Origin: Candidatus Kerfeldbacteria bacterium
GTDB lineage: Bacteria > Patescibacteriota > Patescibacteriia > SBBC01
Length of the DNA stretch: 32,007 nt
Assembly: GCA_016204645.1 (NCBI GenBank)
Contig: JACQKI010000015.1
Span: 1-32,007, forward strand
Reading direction: 5' to 3'
Below are positions 6,855 through 15,400 of the stretch, piece after piece (within the stretch, counting starts at the first letter, position 1; every line of letters starts with the position of its first letter). The notes under the pieces are model-generated. The model was given only the letters and a program-made list of their open reading frames with translations. It made no database searches and was not told the origin of the DNA. The translations under genes and the position numbers were made by a program.

Positions 6855-8332
6855 ATTTCCAGCTGCCGAAACCGCGGTTGGTCTGGAGCATCGCCGGAGT
6901 CTACTGCCTGAGCGAAGTCCTGTCGTTCACGGGCTTCCTGCAACCAACCGTGGGGCTAGTCGCGTTTTGCCTGATCGCGTTCGGCGCGGCCGTGATTACC
7001 TGGCGCTCACTGGACAACGGCTTACTCGTGCTGCTGGCTGAGCTGTTCGTGGGCGGTAAAGGGTACTTGTACAGTCTCGAGGTCGGCCAGGTGACGGTTT
7101 CGATTCGGCACGCCCTGTTTGTCATCGTCGGATTGATCTGGCTGGTGAAGTCCGCAGCTGGCCGCGTACGGCCGCTGCTGCCGGCTGTGCTCAGCCGCTG
7201 GCTGGTAGCACTGGCAGCGGTGGTAGCGCTCGGGGTGGTGATCGGATTGATTCGCGGTAACCACCCACGCGACATCTTCTTCGACGCCAACGCCTTCCTG
7301 TTTTACCTGCTGGTACTCGTCTTGGCCTGGCCGAAGCTCGACTGGCCGCGATTCGTGACTAAGCTGCTGGCCGTAGTGGCGGCAGCTGCGGTCGTGCTGG
7401 GATTGAAGAGCTTGGTAGTCCTGGGCATCTTTGTACACTGGCGGATCGACGGACTGGTCGCAGTCTACCGGTGGATCCGCAATACCGGCGTCGGCGAAAT
7501 CGCGCCGATTTTCGGAGGAACCTACCGGGTCTTCTTCCAGAGCCAGGTGTACGGTTTGCTGGCCGTGGCGCTGCTAACGCCGTGGCTGCTGCCGCGCATC
7601 CGGCCGAGCGACCGGTGGCCGCGGTGGCTGCTGGTTCCAGTTACCCTGGCTTTGGCATCGGTCATGGTCTCACTCTCGCGCAGCTTCTGGCTCGGCGGTT
7701 CGCTGGCGGTCGTGGGAGCGGGGGTTGTTGTCTGGCGTCGCTACCATTGGGCGACTCGAGAGTGGGTTTCGGTAGGCGTAGCCAGCGCGTTGGTTCTGTT
7801 CGCAGCCTACACGCTCAACTCCTGGGCGCTCAACTTTCCGTACCCGTACCCGTTGCCCGGCGCACCCGGCCGCGGCGATGCGATCCGCGAACGGCTCACC
7901 ACCATCAGCGGGGAAGCCGCGGTCTCCAGCCGGCAGCAGCAGTTCAGGGCATTACTGCCGGCTATCGAGCAGCACCCGCTGTTCGGATCGGGTTTTGGGA
8001 CGGCCGTCACCTACCGGAGCCAAGACCCGCGCCAAACGCAGTTGCCTTCCCAGGGAATCTACACCACCTACGCTTTTGAATTGGCGTACCTCGACCTGGC
8101 GCTAAAGGTCGGCCTGGTCGGATTGCTGGTCTACCTCGGCTTGCTGGCCACTACCCTTAGGCAGCTAGTCCGCTCGATCAATCCGTTGACGTTCGGACTG
8201 GCTGTGGGCTTGGTTGCGCTGCTGGGCGTTCACCTGACAACCCCGTACCTCAATCATCCGCTCGGCATCGGCTTCGTGCTGCTCGCATTCGCCGCGATCG
8301 CCCGACTGCCGGCGGTCGGCCACCGCCCATGA
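6851..8332 (+). CDS. Wzy/WaaL-like polytopic membrane protein (O-antigen polymerase/ligase family)
   Basis: This 493-residue protein is largely hydrophobic with about 10-12 predicted transmembrane segments. A large loop at about residues 335-400 ends in EQHPLFGSGFGTAV, the HPLFGxGxG signature of the Wzy_C (O-antigen ligase) family. Family members polymerise or ligate lipid-linked glycans on the outer face of the cytoplasmic membrane. The ATG at 6851 overlaps the methyltransferase stop (ATGA); longer readings upstream lie inside that gene. No Wzx-type flippase was recognised in the window, so the ABC exporter encoded upstream may deliver its substrate (inference). Whether it acts as a polymerase or a ligase cannot be decided from sequence. 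Confidence 0.8.
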   Translation: MNFQLPKPRLVWSIAGVYCLSEVLSFTGFLQPTVGLVAFCLIAFGAAVITWRSLDNGLLVLLAELFVGGKGYLYSLEVGQVTVSIRHALFVIVGLIWLVKSAAGRVRPLLPAVLSRWLVALAAVVALGVVIGLIRGNHPRDIFFDANAFLFYLLVLVLAWPKLDWPRFVTKLLAVVAAAAVVLGLKSLVVLGIFVHWRIDGLVAVYRWIRNTGVGEIAPIFGGTYRVFFQSQVYGLLAVALLTPWLLPRIRPSDRWPRWLLVPVTLALASVMVSLSRSFWLGGSLAVVGAGVVVWRRYHWATREWVSVGVASALVLFAAYTLNSWALNFPYPYPLPGAPGRGDAIRERLTTISGEAAVSSRQQQFRALLPAIEQHPLFGSGFGTAVTYRSQDPRQTQLPSQGIYTTYAFELAYLDLALKVGLVGLLVYLGLLATTLRQLVRSINPLTFGLAVGLVALLGVHLTTPYLNHPLGIGFVLLAFAAIARLPAVGHRP

Positions 8333-9333
8333 CCGTTTCCGTCCACATCGTTACCTGGAACAGCCAGTCCTTTCTTCCGGCTCTCCGGCGGAGCCTCGAA
8401 TCGCAAACGCACCAGCCCGAGCGGATTATCGTGATTGATAATAACTCGACTGACGGCACCCTCGACGGCTTAGCGGACTGGCCAGGTATCCACGTCCTGC
8501 GGCAGACCCGCAACCTAGGGTTTGCCCGAGCCCACAACCAGGCGATCAACCTCAGCCGCAGCCAAGCGGTGCTGGTCACCAACCCTGACGTGATCCTGGA
8601 ACCAAGTTGCCTCGCAGCGTTGGTTGACGCGCTCGAGCGTGATCTCCGGCTCGGCAGCGTTACTCCAAAAATCCGACGCTTCTCGCACACCTCGGACGAC
8701 TTGAGAGAACCAGTTCGCTCTGCTACGATTGACGCTGCCGGCATGGTCGTACGTCGGTCACGGCAAGCCCTCAACCGAGCTGAAGGGTCCGATGACCGCG
8801 GTCAGGTTGACCAACCCATCGACGTCTTCGGAGCGCCCGGCGTATTAGCCCTGTACCGCCGACAGGCGCTGAACGACGTAGCCTTTGGGCGAGAGTACTT
8901 TGATGAAGATTTCTTCGCCTATAAAGAAGACGTCGACGTGGCCTGGCGGCTGCGCTGGGCAGGCTGGGGGAGTCGCTACGTTCCGGCTGCCCGAGCCTAC
9001 CACTACCGGACGTTGGATCACCACCAAGACCGCCTGACGAAGCTGGTAGCCACGCGCTCCCGTCGGTCGCCAACGCTCCGCTACCTTTCGTATCGAAACC
9101 ATCTGCTCATGCTCATCAAGAACGAAACCATCGGTACGCTGCTGCCGCACCTGCCCTTCATCGCCTGGTACGAGCTGCGAAAGTTCCTGTTCGCGGCGGT
9201 CCGCGAGTGGTCGACCCTACGCGGCTTGGTCGACGCGCTCCGGCTCGCTCCCCGCATGCTCCGCAAACGCCGGGTGGTTACCGAGCGCCGTCGCCTGAGC
9301 GCATCCAGCATGCGTCGCCTGATCAGCCCATGA
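8329..9333 (+). CDS. GT2 family glycosyltransferase (COG1216-like)
   Basis: This is a 334-residue GT-A glycosyltransferase expected to act at the cytoplasmic membrane face on a lipid-linked acceptor. Visible motifs are TVSVHIVTWNSQSF at the N-terminus, IVIDNNSTDGT, RNLGFARAHNQAI, VTNPDV (metal- and nucleotide-sugar-binding region), and YKEDVDVAWRLRWAGW, the EDVD motif that holds the catalytic base in related enzymes. The C-terminus adds a basic, partly hydrophobic tail of about 90 residues. The ATG overlaps the stop of the Wzy-like gene by four bases, and its own stop overlaps the next start. The family often includes rhamnosyltransferases, but the sugar cannot be assigned here. Confidence 0.9.
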   Translation: MTVSVHIVTWNSQSFLPALRRSLESQTHQPERIIVIDNNSTDGTLDGLADWPGIHVLRQTRNLGFARAHNQAINLSRSQAVLVTNPDVILEPSCLAALVDALERDLRLGSVTPKIRRFSHTSDDLREPVRSATIDAAGMVVRRSRQALNRAEGSDDRGQVDQPIDVFGAPGVLALYRRQALNDVAFGREYFDEDFFAYKEDVDVAWRLRWAGWGSRYVPAARAYHYRTLDHHQDRLTKLVATRSRRSPTLRYLSYRNHLLMLIKNETIGTLLPHLPFIAWYELRKFLFAAVREWSTLRGLVDALRLAPRMLRKRRVVTERRRLSASSMRRLISP

Positions 9334-10145
9334 ACCTTGACCTGTCGGTCATCATCGTTAACTACAAAGAACCCGGTTTCTTGCGGCAGTGCCTAAAAGG
9401 CATCCGTTCGGCTAACCCGAGACTGACTTACGAAATCATCGTGATTGACAATGCCTCAAACGACGGGAGCGTCGACATGGTGCGAGAACACTTTCCGGAT
9501 GTTCAGCTCTTGGCCCAAACCGTCAACCGCGGCTTTGCGGTCGGTGTCAACCTCGGACTGCGAGCCTCGTCTGGCCGGTACGTGCTGATCCTCAATCCGG
9601 ATATGGCAATCTTCGCCGGCAGCCTCGAGTCATTAGTCGCCTACCTCGATGCCCATTCACAAGTCGGGATGGTAGCCCCCAAGCTGCTCAACCCGGACGG
9701 CTCGGTTCAGATGTCGTGTCTTCTATTTCCCAAGTTGACCACTCCGATTTTGCGCCGGACGCCGATCGGCCAGCTGCCGTTTGCCCGCCGGCAGCTCCGC
9801 GCGTACCTGATGGTGGATTGGGACCACCGCGCCGAACGACCAGTCGAATGGGTCCTGGGCTCGTGTATGCTAGTTCGACGATCGGCGGTCGACCACGTCG
9901 GGCCAATGGACGAACGATTCTTCATGTACTTCGAGGATGTTGACTGGTGCCGGAGATTCTGGGAAAAACATTGGCGCGTCGTCTACCTCCCGTCGGTCCA
10001 GCTGGTTCACTACCACCAGCGGATGTCGGCTGAAAATCCCGGGTTGAAAGGCGTGTTCCAGAAGCTAACCCGTATTCACATTCAGAGCGGCTTCAAGTAC
10101 TTCCAAAAGTACTGGAGAATCCCGAATCCGCAGTTGGTAGCCTGA
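9330..10145 (+). CDS. GT2 family glycosyltransferase (COG1216-like)
   Basis: This 271-residue glycosyltransferase is related to the two others in the cluster. Motifs: LSVIIVNYKEP at the N-terminus, IIVIDNASNDGS, VNRGFAVGVNLG, ILNPDM, and FMYFEDVDWCRRFWEKHW. This last intact motif provides the template for diagnosing the frameshift in the gene at 5039. The reading frame is open further upstream, but the ATG at 9330 starts exactly at the conserved first strand and overlaps the previous stop as ATGA. The product probably adds one sugar to the same glycan as its neighbours. The next gene follows after two bases. Confidence 0.9.
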   Translation: MNLDLSVIIVNYKEPGFLRQCLKGIRSANPRLTYEIIVIDNASNDGSVDMVREHFPDVQLLAQTVNRGFAVGVNLGLRASSGRYVLILNPDMAIFAGSLESLVAYLDAHSQVGMVAPKLLNPDGSVQMSCLLFPKLTTPILRRTPIGQLPFARRQLRAYLMVDWDHRAERPVEWVLGSCMLVRRSAVDHVGPMDERFFMYFEDVDWCRRFWEKHWRVVYLPSVQLVHYHQRMSAENPGLKGVFQKLTRIHIQSGFKYFQKYWRIPNPQLVA

Positions 10146-10147
10146 CC

Positions 10148-12064
10148 ATGAAACTCATCCCAAAGCTCAAGCGTCGGTCGGGCTGGCGCGGTCGACTGAT
10201 CGCCTGGGCGGCCTGCCATCCGGTAGCCGCCCGGGTCATCGGATTAGTTCTGGCGCTGTCGGTTTTTACTGCGGCCATTCTAGCGCCGGTGCAAGCCGCG
10301 ATCGAGCACGGCCGATCTGCCCGCGAGTTCCTGACCACAGCTCAGCAGGCGCTCTCCAAGCAGGACTTTTCCGCCGCCTTGGACGCCACCGAGCAAGCAG
10401 CGCGCGAGCTGGCCGCGACTGACCGCGCTGTCGACAAGCTCGCCGCGCTGCGCCCGCTCCCCATCATCGGCACCCAGGTTACCGCGGTCGAGGTGCTGAC
10501 CGACGTAGCTCGACTGCTGGTCGGGGCCATGCAGGATGGCACCGCTGCCGGCGACTCAATTTTTGGACCACTGAAAGCCGGGCGCGGCAGCGTCAGCTTG
10601 GCCCAGCTGACCCCGGCGGACAAGCGAGCGATCCTGGAGCGGATTGCGACCTCGGGGCCGCAGCTGGAGCGGGTCAGGCAGCACGTCCAACGAGCAGCCG
10701 AGCGGTTCCACGACATGCCGCGAAACGGGCTGTTCCCCCCGCTGCGGTCCGCGATTGCTCCGCTCGAAGAGCAGGTGCCGTTCTTGGAACAGGTCGCCGA
10801 GCAGCTCATTCCAGCCACCCGAATCATCCCGGCCGTGGCCGGATTCCCTGACCCGAAGACGTACCTGCTCCTGCTCCAAAACAACTCAGAACTCCGGCCA
10901 ACCGGCGGCTTCATCGGTACGTACGGCATCCTGAAGGTCTCGTCCGGAGAGATTACGTCGTTTACCACCAACGATGTTTACACCCTCGACAAGCCGGTCG
11001 CCGACAGCCTGTTCATCGAGCCGCCGGCTCCGCTCCGACGGTACAACAATGCTACGCAGTGGTTTTTTCGCGACGCCAACTGGTCGCCCGACTTTCCAAC
11101 CTCCGCCCAAAAGGCCCTCGAGTTTTATCGCCTCGAAAACGGCCCACAGCGCAGCTTCGACGGCGTGATAGCGGTCACGCCGACCTTTGTCAGCTCGCTG
11201 CTGACAATCAGCGGTGACATCACGGTCGACGGCATCACCTTTACGCCGGACAACCTGGTCGACCGGCTGCAGCCGCTGGCCGAGCGTAAGGAACTGATCG
11301 GGGAAATGTCAAAAACCTTGCTCAACCGTCTGCTGGCCCTGCCGCAGCGCCGCTGGCAAGAAATGATCGTAGCATTGACGACCGCCCTGGAAGAAAAGCA
11401 CATGCTGCTGTACGCTGGCGACGCATCGCTGCAGGAACAGATCCTCGGACAGAACTGGGGCGGGGAAGTGCGCCCGGCGTCGATCGACGGGTTCTACGTG
11501 GTCGATGCAAACCTAGCCAGTCTCAAAACCGACCAGGTGGTCGACCGCTCGATCAACTACGAACTTACGGTTGAACGCGACCAGGCGACCGCCACGGTAA
11601 CTATCAGCTACACCAACCGCGGCGCCTTTACTCGGACCACGACGCGGTACCGTACCTACGCGCGGCTGTACGTCCCGAACGGCAGCACCCTGATCAGCGC
11701 TGACGGCGCCATGCGCAACGACAAAATTCGAGGCGGCGGGGTCGGCACCGTCGACGTCGGGCAGGACCTCAACCGGACCGTATTCGGTGCATTCATCTCA
11801 ATCGAGCCCGGAGAAACCAAATCGCTTTCGTTCAGTTACCGGCTGCCGGCGGCGGTCGTTGAGTCCCTCAACCGGGGACAGTACCAGCTGTACGTCCAGA
11901 AGCAACCGGGCACGATTGCCCACCGGCTTTCCGCCAGTCTAGAATTTTCAAGGAACGTCGAGCTGGTCAGTGGAGTTGACAGCGCGGAACAATCCGGTCA
12001 TAGTCGAGTGTCGGTTGCATCCGATCTCCGAACCGACCGACAGCTGACCGTAACCTTTAAGTAA
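10148..12064 (+). CDS. DUF4012 domain protein, membrane-anchored
   Basis: This 638-residue protein has a basic N-terminus and a single transmembrane segment at about residues 28-50, so the bulk is probably outside the membrane. Residues about 50-230 are helical and charged. The DUF4012 hallmark follows: PKTYLLLLQNNSELRP and TGGFIGTYG (about 236-262). The C-terminal third is beta-rich. DUF4012 proteins occur in CPR, Chloroflexi and actinobacteria, often beside polysaccharide genes; their function is not established. Here the gene lies between a GT2 and an mreB-like gene with gaps of two bases on each side. That argues for a role in surface-glycan assembly or attachment, possibly tied to the MreB paralogue (inference). 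Confidence 0.85.
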   Translation: MKLIPKLKRRSGWRGRLIAWAACHPVAARVIGLVLALSVFTAAILAPVQAAIEHGRSAREFLTTAQQALSKQDFSAALDATEQAARELAATDRAVDKLAALRPLPIIGTQVTAVEVLTDVARLLVGAMQDGTAAGDSIFGPLKAGRGSVSLAQLTPADKRAILERIATSGPQLERVRQHVQRAAERFHDMPRNGLFPPLRSAIAPLEEQVPFLEQVAEQLIPATRIIPAVAGFPDPKTYLLLLQNNSELRPTGGFIGTYGILKVSSGEITSFTTNDVYTLDKPVADSLFIEPPAPLRRYNNATQWFFRDANWSPDFPTSAQKALEFYRLENGPQRSFDGVIAVTPTFVSSLLTISGDITVDGITFTPDNLVDRLQPLAERKELIGEMSKTLLNRLLALPQRRWQEMIVALTTALEEKHMLLYAGDASLQEQILGQNWGGEVRPASIDGFYVVDANLASLKTDQVVDRSINYELTVERDQATATVTISYTNRGAFTRTTTRYRTYARLYVPNGSTLISADGAMRNDKIRGGGVGTVDVGQDLNRTVFGAFISIEPGETKSLSFSYRLPAAVVESLNRGQYQLYVQKQPGTIAHRLSASLEFSRNVELVSGVDSAEQSGHSRVSVASDLRTDRQLTVTFK

Positions 12065-12066
12065 CC

Positions 12067-13074
12067 GTGTTCATCAAGCGCATCGGCATCGACCTCGGTA
12101 CCACCTACACGCTCGTCCACCTCCCCGGACGAGGCATTGTGCTGAACGAACCGTCGGTGGTGGCTCTATCGGTTGCCGATCGGAAGATCTTAGCCGTCGG
12201 CAACGAAGCGAAAGAAATGCTCGGCCGGACACCTGACTCAATCGTCGCCACTCGGCCGCTCAAAGACGGCGTGATCGCCGACTACCGGACTACCGAAGCG
12301 ATGCTCCGTTACTTCATCAACAAGGCCACCGGCGGAATTCGACTGTTCCGGCCGGAGGTCATGATCGCTGTGCCGGCCGGCATCACCTCAACCGAACGAC
12401 GGGCCGTAATCGATGCAACCATCGCCGCCGGCGCGAAAGCCGCCTACATCATCAAGGAACCAATCGCCGCCGCCATCGGCGCGAACATCCCCATCGGTTC
12501 GGCATCCGGCCACATGATCATCGACATCGGCGGCGGCACCAGCGAAATCGCGGTCATCAGCCTCGGCGGCATCGTCGCCAACACCAGCGTGCGGATCGGC
12601 GGCAACAAGCTGGATGCCGCCATCCAAGAGTACATCCGCAAGAAGTACGGCTTGGCCATCGGTGAGCGAACTGCCGAGGAACTGAAGATTAACATTGGCT
12701 CGGCCGTGCCATTGGATAAGAAACTGACCGTGGAAATCCGCGGCCGCGACGTGGTCAGCGGCTTGCCGAAAACCATTAGCGTCGTGTCGGACGACGTTAC
12801 CGAGGCCATCCAAGACGAGCTGGGCGGCATCATCCAGGCCGTCAAGCTCGTGCTCCAGGAAACGCCGCCCGAGCTGTCGGCCGACGTCATCGACAAAGGT
12901 ATGGTTTTGTCCGGAGGATCGGCTCAGCTCAGGCACATCGATCAACTGCTGACGCAAGCCACCGGAGTGCCGGCCTACGTGGCTGATGATCCGCTGCTGT
13001 GCGTCGCCCGTGGCACCGGCATCGCCCTCGACAACCTCGAGTCGTACAAGCGCAGCATCCTGTCGGCAAAGTAA
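12067..13074 (+). CDS. Divergent MreB-like actin homologue
   Basis: This 335-residue actin-fold ATPase has the MreB domains in order: a phosphate-1 loop (IGIDLGTTYT, residues 6-15), the KEPIAAAIGA helix, phosphate-2 (IIDIGGGTSE), GERTAEELKINIGS, and the adenosine region (VLSGGSAQL). It differs from the mreBCD-linked copy at 18128. It has no N-terminal amphipathic helix, Tyr14 replaces the Asn usual in the phosphate-1 loop, Ser285 replaces the third glycine of the usual GGG, and the usual EEP reads KEP. The GTG start leaves two bases after the DUF4012 stop. Placement among glycosyltransferases suggests a filament dedicated to a surface-glycan machine, but this is inference. It could also simply be a second morphogenetic MreB. 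Confidence 0.9.
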   Translation: MFIKRIGIDLGTTYTLVHLPGRGIVLNEPSVVALSVADRKILAVGNEAKEMLGRTPDSIVATRPLKDGVIADYRTTEAMLRYFINKATGGIRLFRPEVMIAVPAGITSTERRAVIDATIAAGAKAAYIIKEPIAAAIGANIPIGSASGHMIIDIGGGTSEIAVISLGGIVANTSVRIGGNKLDAAIQEYIRKKYGLAIGERTAEELKINIGSAVPLDKKLTVEIRGRDVVSGLPKTISVVSDDVTEAIQDELGGIIQAVKLVLQETPPELSADVIDKGMVLSGGSAQLRHIDQLLTQATGVPAYVADDPLLCVARGTGIALDNLESYKRSILSAK

Positions 13075-13076
13075 GT

Positions 13077-14276
13077 ATGGTCATCGGGATCGATGCATCA
13101 CGCGCCAACGTTCGGGAACGAACCGGAACTGAGTGGTACGCCTTCCACCTGATACGCGCCCTGACGGCTATCGACCGATCCAATCGGTACGTTTTGTACC
13201 TAACGGAACAGCCGATCGACGACCTCCGGCAGCTCGGGCCGAACGTCACCTACCGGATTTTGGGCTGGCCATTTCGGTTGCTGTGGAGCCAGCTTCGCTT
13301 ATCCTTGGAGATGCTGCGGCGTCCGCCCGACCTACTGTTCGTGCCGGCTCACACCATTCCGATCATCCACCCGCGCAGCACGGTCACTACCCTCCACGAC
13401 GTCGGCTTCGAGCGGTTCCCCGAACTGTACGGTCGCCGGCCGATCGGACGTCCAGGCCTGACGGGACGACTGCTCGGGTTAGTCATTCGGCTGCTGACGC
13501 TCGGTCGGTACGGCAACAGCGAGCTCGACTACCACCGATGGTCTGCCCGCCTGGCAGCCTCGAAAGCGGCCCACGTGATCACAGTTTCACAGTTTACTAA
13601 GTCTGAAATCATCAGCTGCTACGGAACTGATGCTGCGCGAATCAGCGTCGTCCACCTCGGTTTTGACCGGACGGAGTTCCAGCGCCCGCCGCCTCCGGCC
13701 ATAGACAGCGCCGTCGCTCGTTTTCGGATTGCCAGGCCATACGCCATCTTCGTCGGCCGACTGGAAAGAAAAAAGAACATTACCGGCGTTATCAACGCCT
13801 TGGCGCGTGCGCGGCGAACGCTACCGACGCTCCAGCTGGTATTGATCGGAAACCCGGGGTTAGGCTGGGGTGAAGCCGAGCGCCTGATTCGGATGCACCG
13901 ACTGGACGCAGCGGTTTACCGGCTTGGCTGGCAGCCCCGCCACGTGTACGTTCCGCTGCTAGCTGGCGCAACCGCTCTGGTATTCATCTCTCGCTACGAA
14001 GGTTTTGGCCTACCGGTACTCGAAGCCTTCGCGGTCGATACGCCGGTGATAGTCGCTTCGGGTTCGGCCTTACCCGAAGTTGCAGGCAGCGCCGCAATCG
14101 CGGTCGCTCCCGATGACACTGACGGAGCTGCCCGCGCGCTGATCGACCTAGCCAGCGACAACCAACTTCGTCGAGCGCTGCTGACGCGGGCCCGGCAACG
14201 CCTCGCCCTGTTCAGCTGGTCCCGCGTCGCTCAAGCGACACTGGCTATACTCGAACGGGTCGGCCAGCGCCGGTGA
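13077..14276 (+). CDS. GT4 family glycosyltransferase
   Basis: This 399-residue GT-B fold glycosyltransferase has an N-terminal acceptor domain (VIGIDASRANVRERTGTEWYA). Its C-terminal nucleotide-sugar domain has AIFVGRLERKKN, LIGNPG, YRLGW and the EGFGLPVLEA motif (E-x7-E), followed by the SGSALPEVAG loop. These are the hallmarks of family GT4, which includes mannosyl- and other retaining transferases. The reading frame extends upstream into mreB, but the ATG at 13077, two bases after the MreB stop, matches the conserved N-terminus. It is the last gene of the glycan cluster. The following gap carries a promoter for the holB operon. Confidence 0.9.
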   Translation: MVIGIDASRANVRERTGTEWYAFHLIRALTAIDRSNRYVLYLTEQPIDDLRQLGPNVTYRILGWPFRLLWSQLRLSLEMLRRPPDLLFVPAHTIPIIHPRSTVTTLHDVGFERFPELYGRRPIGRPGLTGRLLGLVIRLLTLGRYGNSELDYHRWSARLAASKAAHVITVSQFTKSEIISCYGTDAARISVVHLGFDRTEFQRPPPPAIDSAVARFRIARPYAIFVGRLERKKNITGVINALARARRTLPTLQLVLIGNPGLGWGEAERLIRMHRLDAAVYRLGWQPRHVYVPLLAGATALVFISRYEGFGLPVLEAFAVDTPVIVASGSALPEVAGSAAIAVAPDDTDGAARALIDLASDNQLRRALLTRARQRLALFSWSRVAQATLAILERVGQRR

Positions 14277-14286
14277 CCGAACAGAG

Positions 14287-14307
14287 GGTTGCATGAAACA
14301 CGCAACC
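14287..14307. repeat. Imperfect palindrome over the holB promoter, operator candidate
   Basis: GGTTGC (14287-14292) and GCAACC (14302-14307) are perfect inverted arms. Inside, after one A/C mismatch, TG pairs with CA around an AAA centre. The site covers the -35 (14289-14294) and most of the spacer. There is no following T-run, so it does not look like an intrinsic terminator. Confidence 0.5.
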
Positions 14308-14317
14308 GTGGTAGAGT
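14289..14317 (+). promoter_or_regulatory. Promoter of the holB-frr-rseP-mre operon
   Basis: TTGCAT (14289-14294), a 17-base spacer and TAGAGT (14312-14317) form a sigma70-like promoter nearly identical in layout to that at 2409-2437. The expected start of transcription is about 14324. That excludes the ATG at 14318 as the holB start. Confidence 0.6.
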
Positions 14318-14341
14318 ATGCGACGCTGTACCGTGACTAAC

Positions 14342-15400
14342 ATGCGCGCAAAATCCAGCCGGCCGAAGGCGGCCGCCGCCCGGTCACGAGCCGTGGCCGC
14401 TTCGGCGCATCCGACGACTGACCACCAGTCGGGCATACCCGTCAACCCTCGATCGGCCGAGTACCTACGCCAGTTGCTCAACGGCCGGCGCCGCTCCCAC
14501 GCCTACCTGATTGTCGGCCCGCGTGGGGTCGGTAAGACGTGGCTGGCTCGGGTCATGGCCAACGCCGCGGTCTGTCATCGTCCGAGCAACGGTCAGGCCT
14601 GCGGCGATTGCGAATCATGCGCAATGTTCGCCCTTAACCGGCATCCGGACGTGACCGTGGTCGGCGAACGCGAACAGCCGACTACAGTCGAGCACATCCG
14701 AGCGCTGCTCTCGACGCTCGACCGACGTCCAACCGTTTCCCAGCGACGAGTTACGGTGATTGACCAAGCCGAACAGCTAACCGAAGAAGCGGCCAACGCG
14801 CTGCTCAAGTCTCTCGAGGAACCGAGCGGCGCCGGCATGTTCATCCTGACCGCTTCGAGCCTACGAGCGCTGCCGCCGACCGTTGTTTCGCGCTGTGCCG
14901 TTGTCACGGTCGCGCCTGTCCCGGTTGAAACGCTCAAGGCGCAGCTGATCCGAGACGGACTCGACTCCACCCGAGCCGGGGCCATCGCCGTCCTGAGCGA
15001 CGGGCGGCCTGGAATTGCCCGCTACCTAGCAACCCTGCCAGCAGCCTACGAACAGTTTCTGGCCGATTCGGATGTGCTGATCTCCGTATGGCGAGCTCCG
15101 CTGCACGAACGGTTGACCATGGCGGCTGACGTCGTCGACGACTACCAAGAACCGAGCCGGCTGATCGGATTGCTCGAACGGTGGCAGTCGTTGATCGGAC
15201 GGCTACTCCGGATTTCGGCTGGACTGTCTGACCGCGGGCCGCGGCACGAACAGCTGCACGACATCGCCCGCCGCCTGACCCCCAGCTCCTTCGCCGAAAC
15301 CGCCGACCGCTTGCTGGCGGTTCGGCAACGACTCAACGGCACAGCTAATACTCGCCTGAATATCGAGTCACTCGTCTTGCACTTGCCACGACTGGTATGA
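14342..15400 (+). CDS. holB: DNA polymerase III delta' subunit (HolB)
   Basis: The product belongs to the clamp-loader AAA+ family. It has Walker A (GPRGVGKT), a zinc module with a CxxCxxC (CGDCESC) preceded by another cysteine, the VTVIDQAEQL Walker B region, the NALLKSLEEP helix and the SRC sensor (VVSRCA). The modest length (about 350 residues) without a long C-terminal region fits delta' rather than DnaX. In-frame starts exist at 14318 (ATG), 14333 (GTG) and 14342 (ATG). The -10 hexamer at 14312-14317 rules out the first, and I chose 14342 over 14333 with little confidence. The N-terminal 30 residues are Ala/Arg-rich and unconserved. The next start overlaps the stop (ATGA). Confidence 0.85.
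   Translation: MRAKSSRPKAAAARSRAVAASAHPTTDHQSGIPVNPRSAEYLRQLLNGRRRSHAYLIVGPRGVGKTWLARVMANAAVCHRPSNGQACGDCESCAMFALNRHPDVTVVGEREQPTTVEHIRALLSTLDRRPTVSQRRVTVIDQAEQLTEEAANALLKSLEEPSGAGMFILTASSLRALPPTVVSRCAVVTVAPVPVETLKAQLIRDGLDSTRAGAIAVLSDGRPGIARYLATLPAAYEQFLADSDVLISVWRAPLHERLTMAADVVDDYQEPSRLIGLLERWQSLIGRLLRISAGLSDRGPRHEQLHDIARRLTPSSFAETADRLLAVRQRLNGTANTRLNIESLVLHLPRLV

Noticed and set aside
12388..12957. Long minus-strand ORF opposite the MreB-like gene
   Set aside because: It is low-complexity (Asp, Ala, Gly, Val-rich) and arises from the codon pattern of the high-GC sense gene. No motif or start signal supports it. The same holds for 18536-19066 opposite mreB and 10342-10971 opposite the DUF4012 gene.
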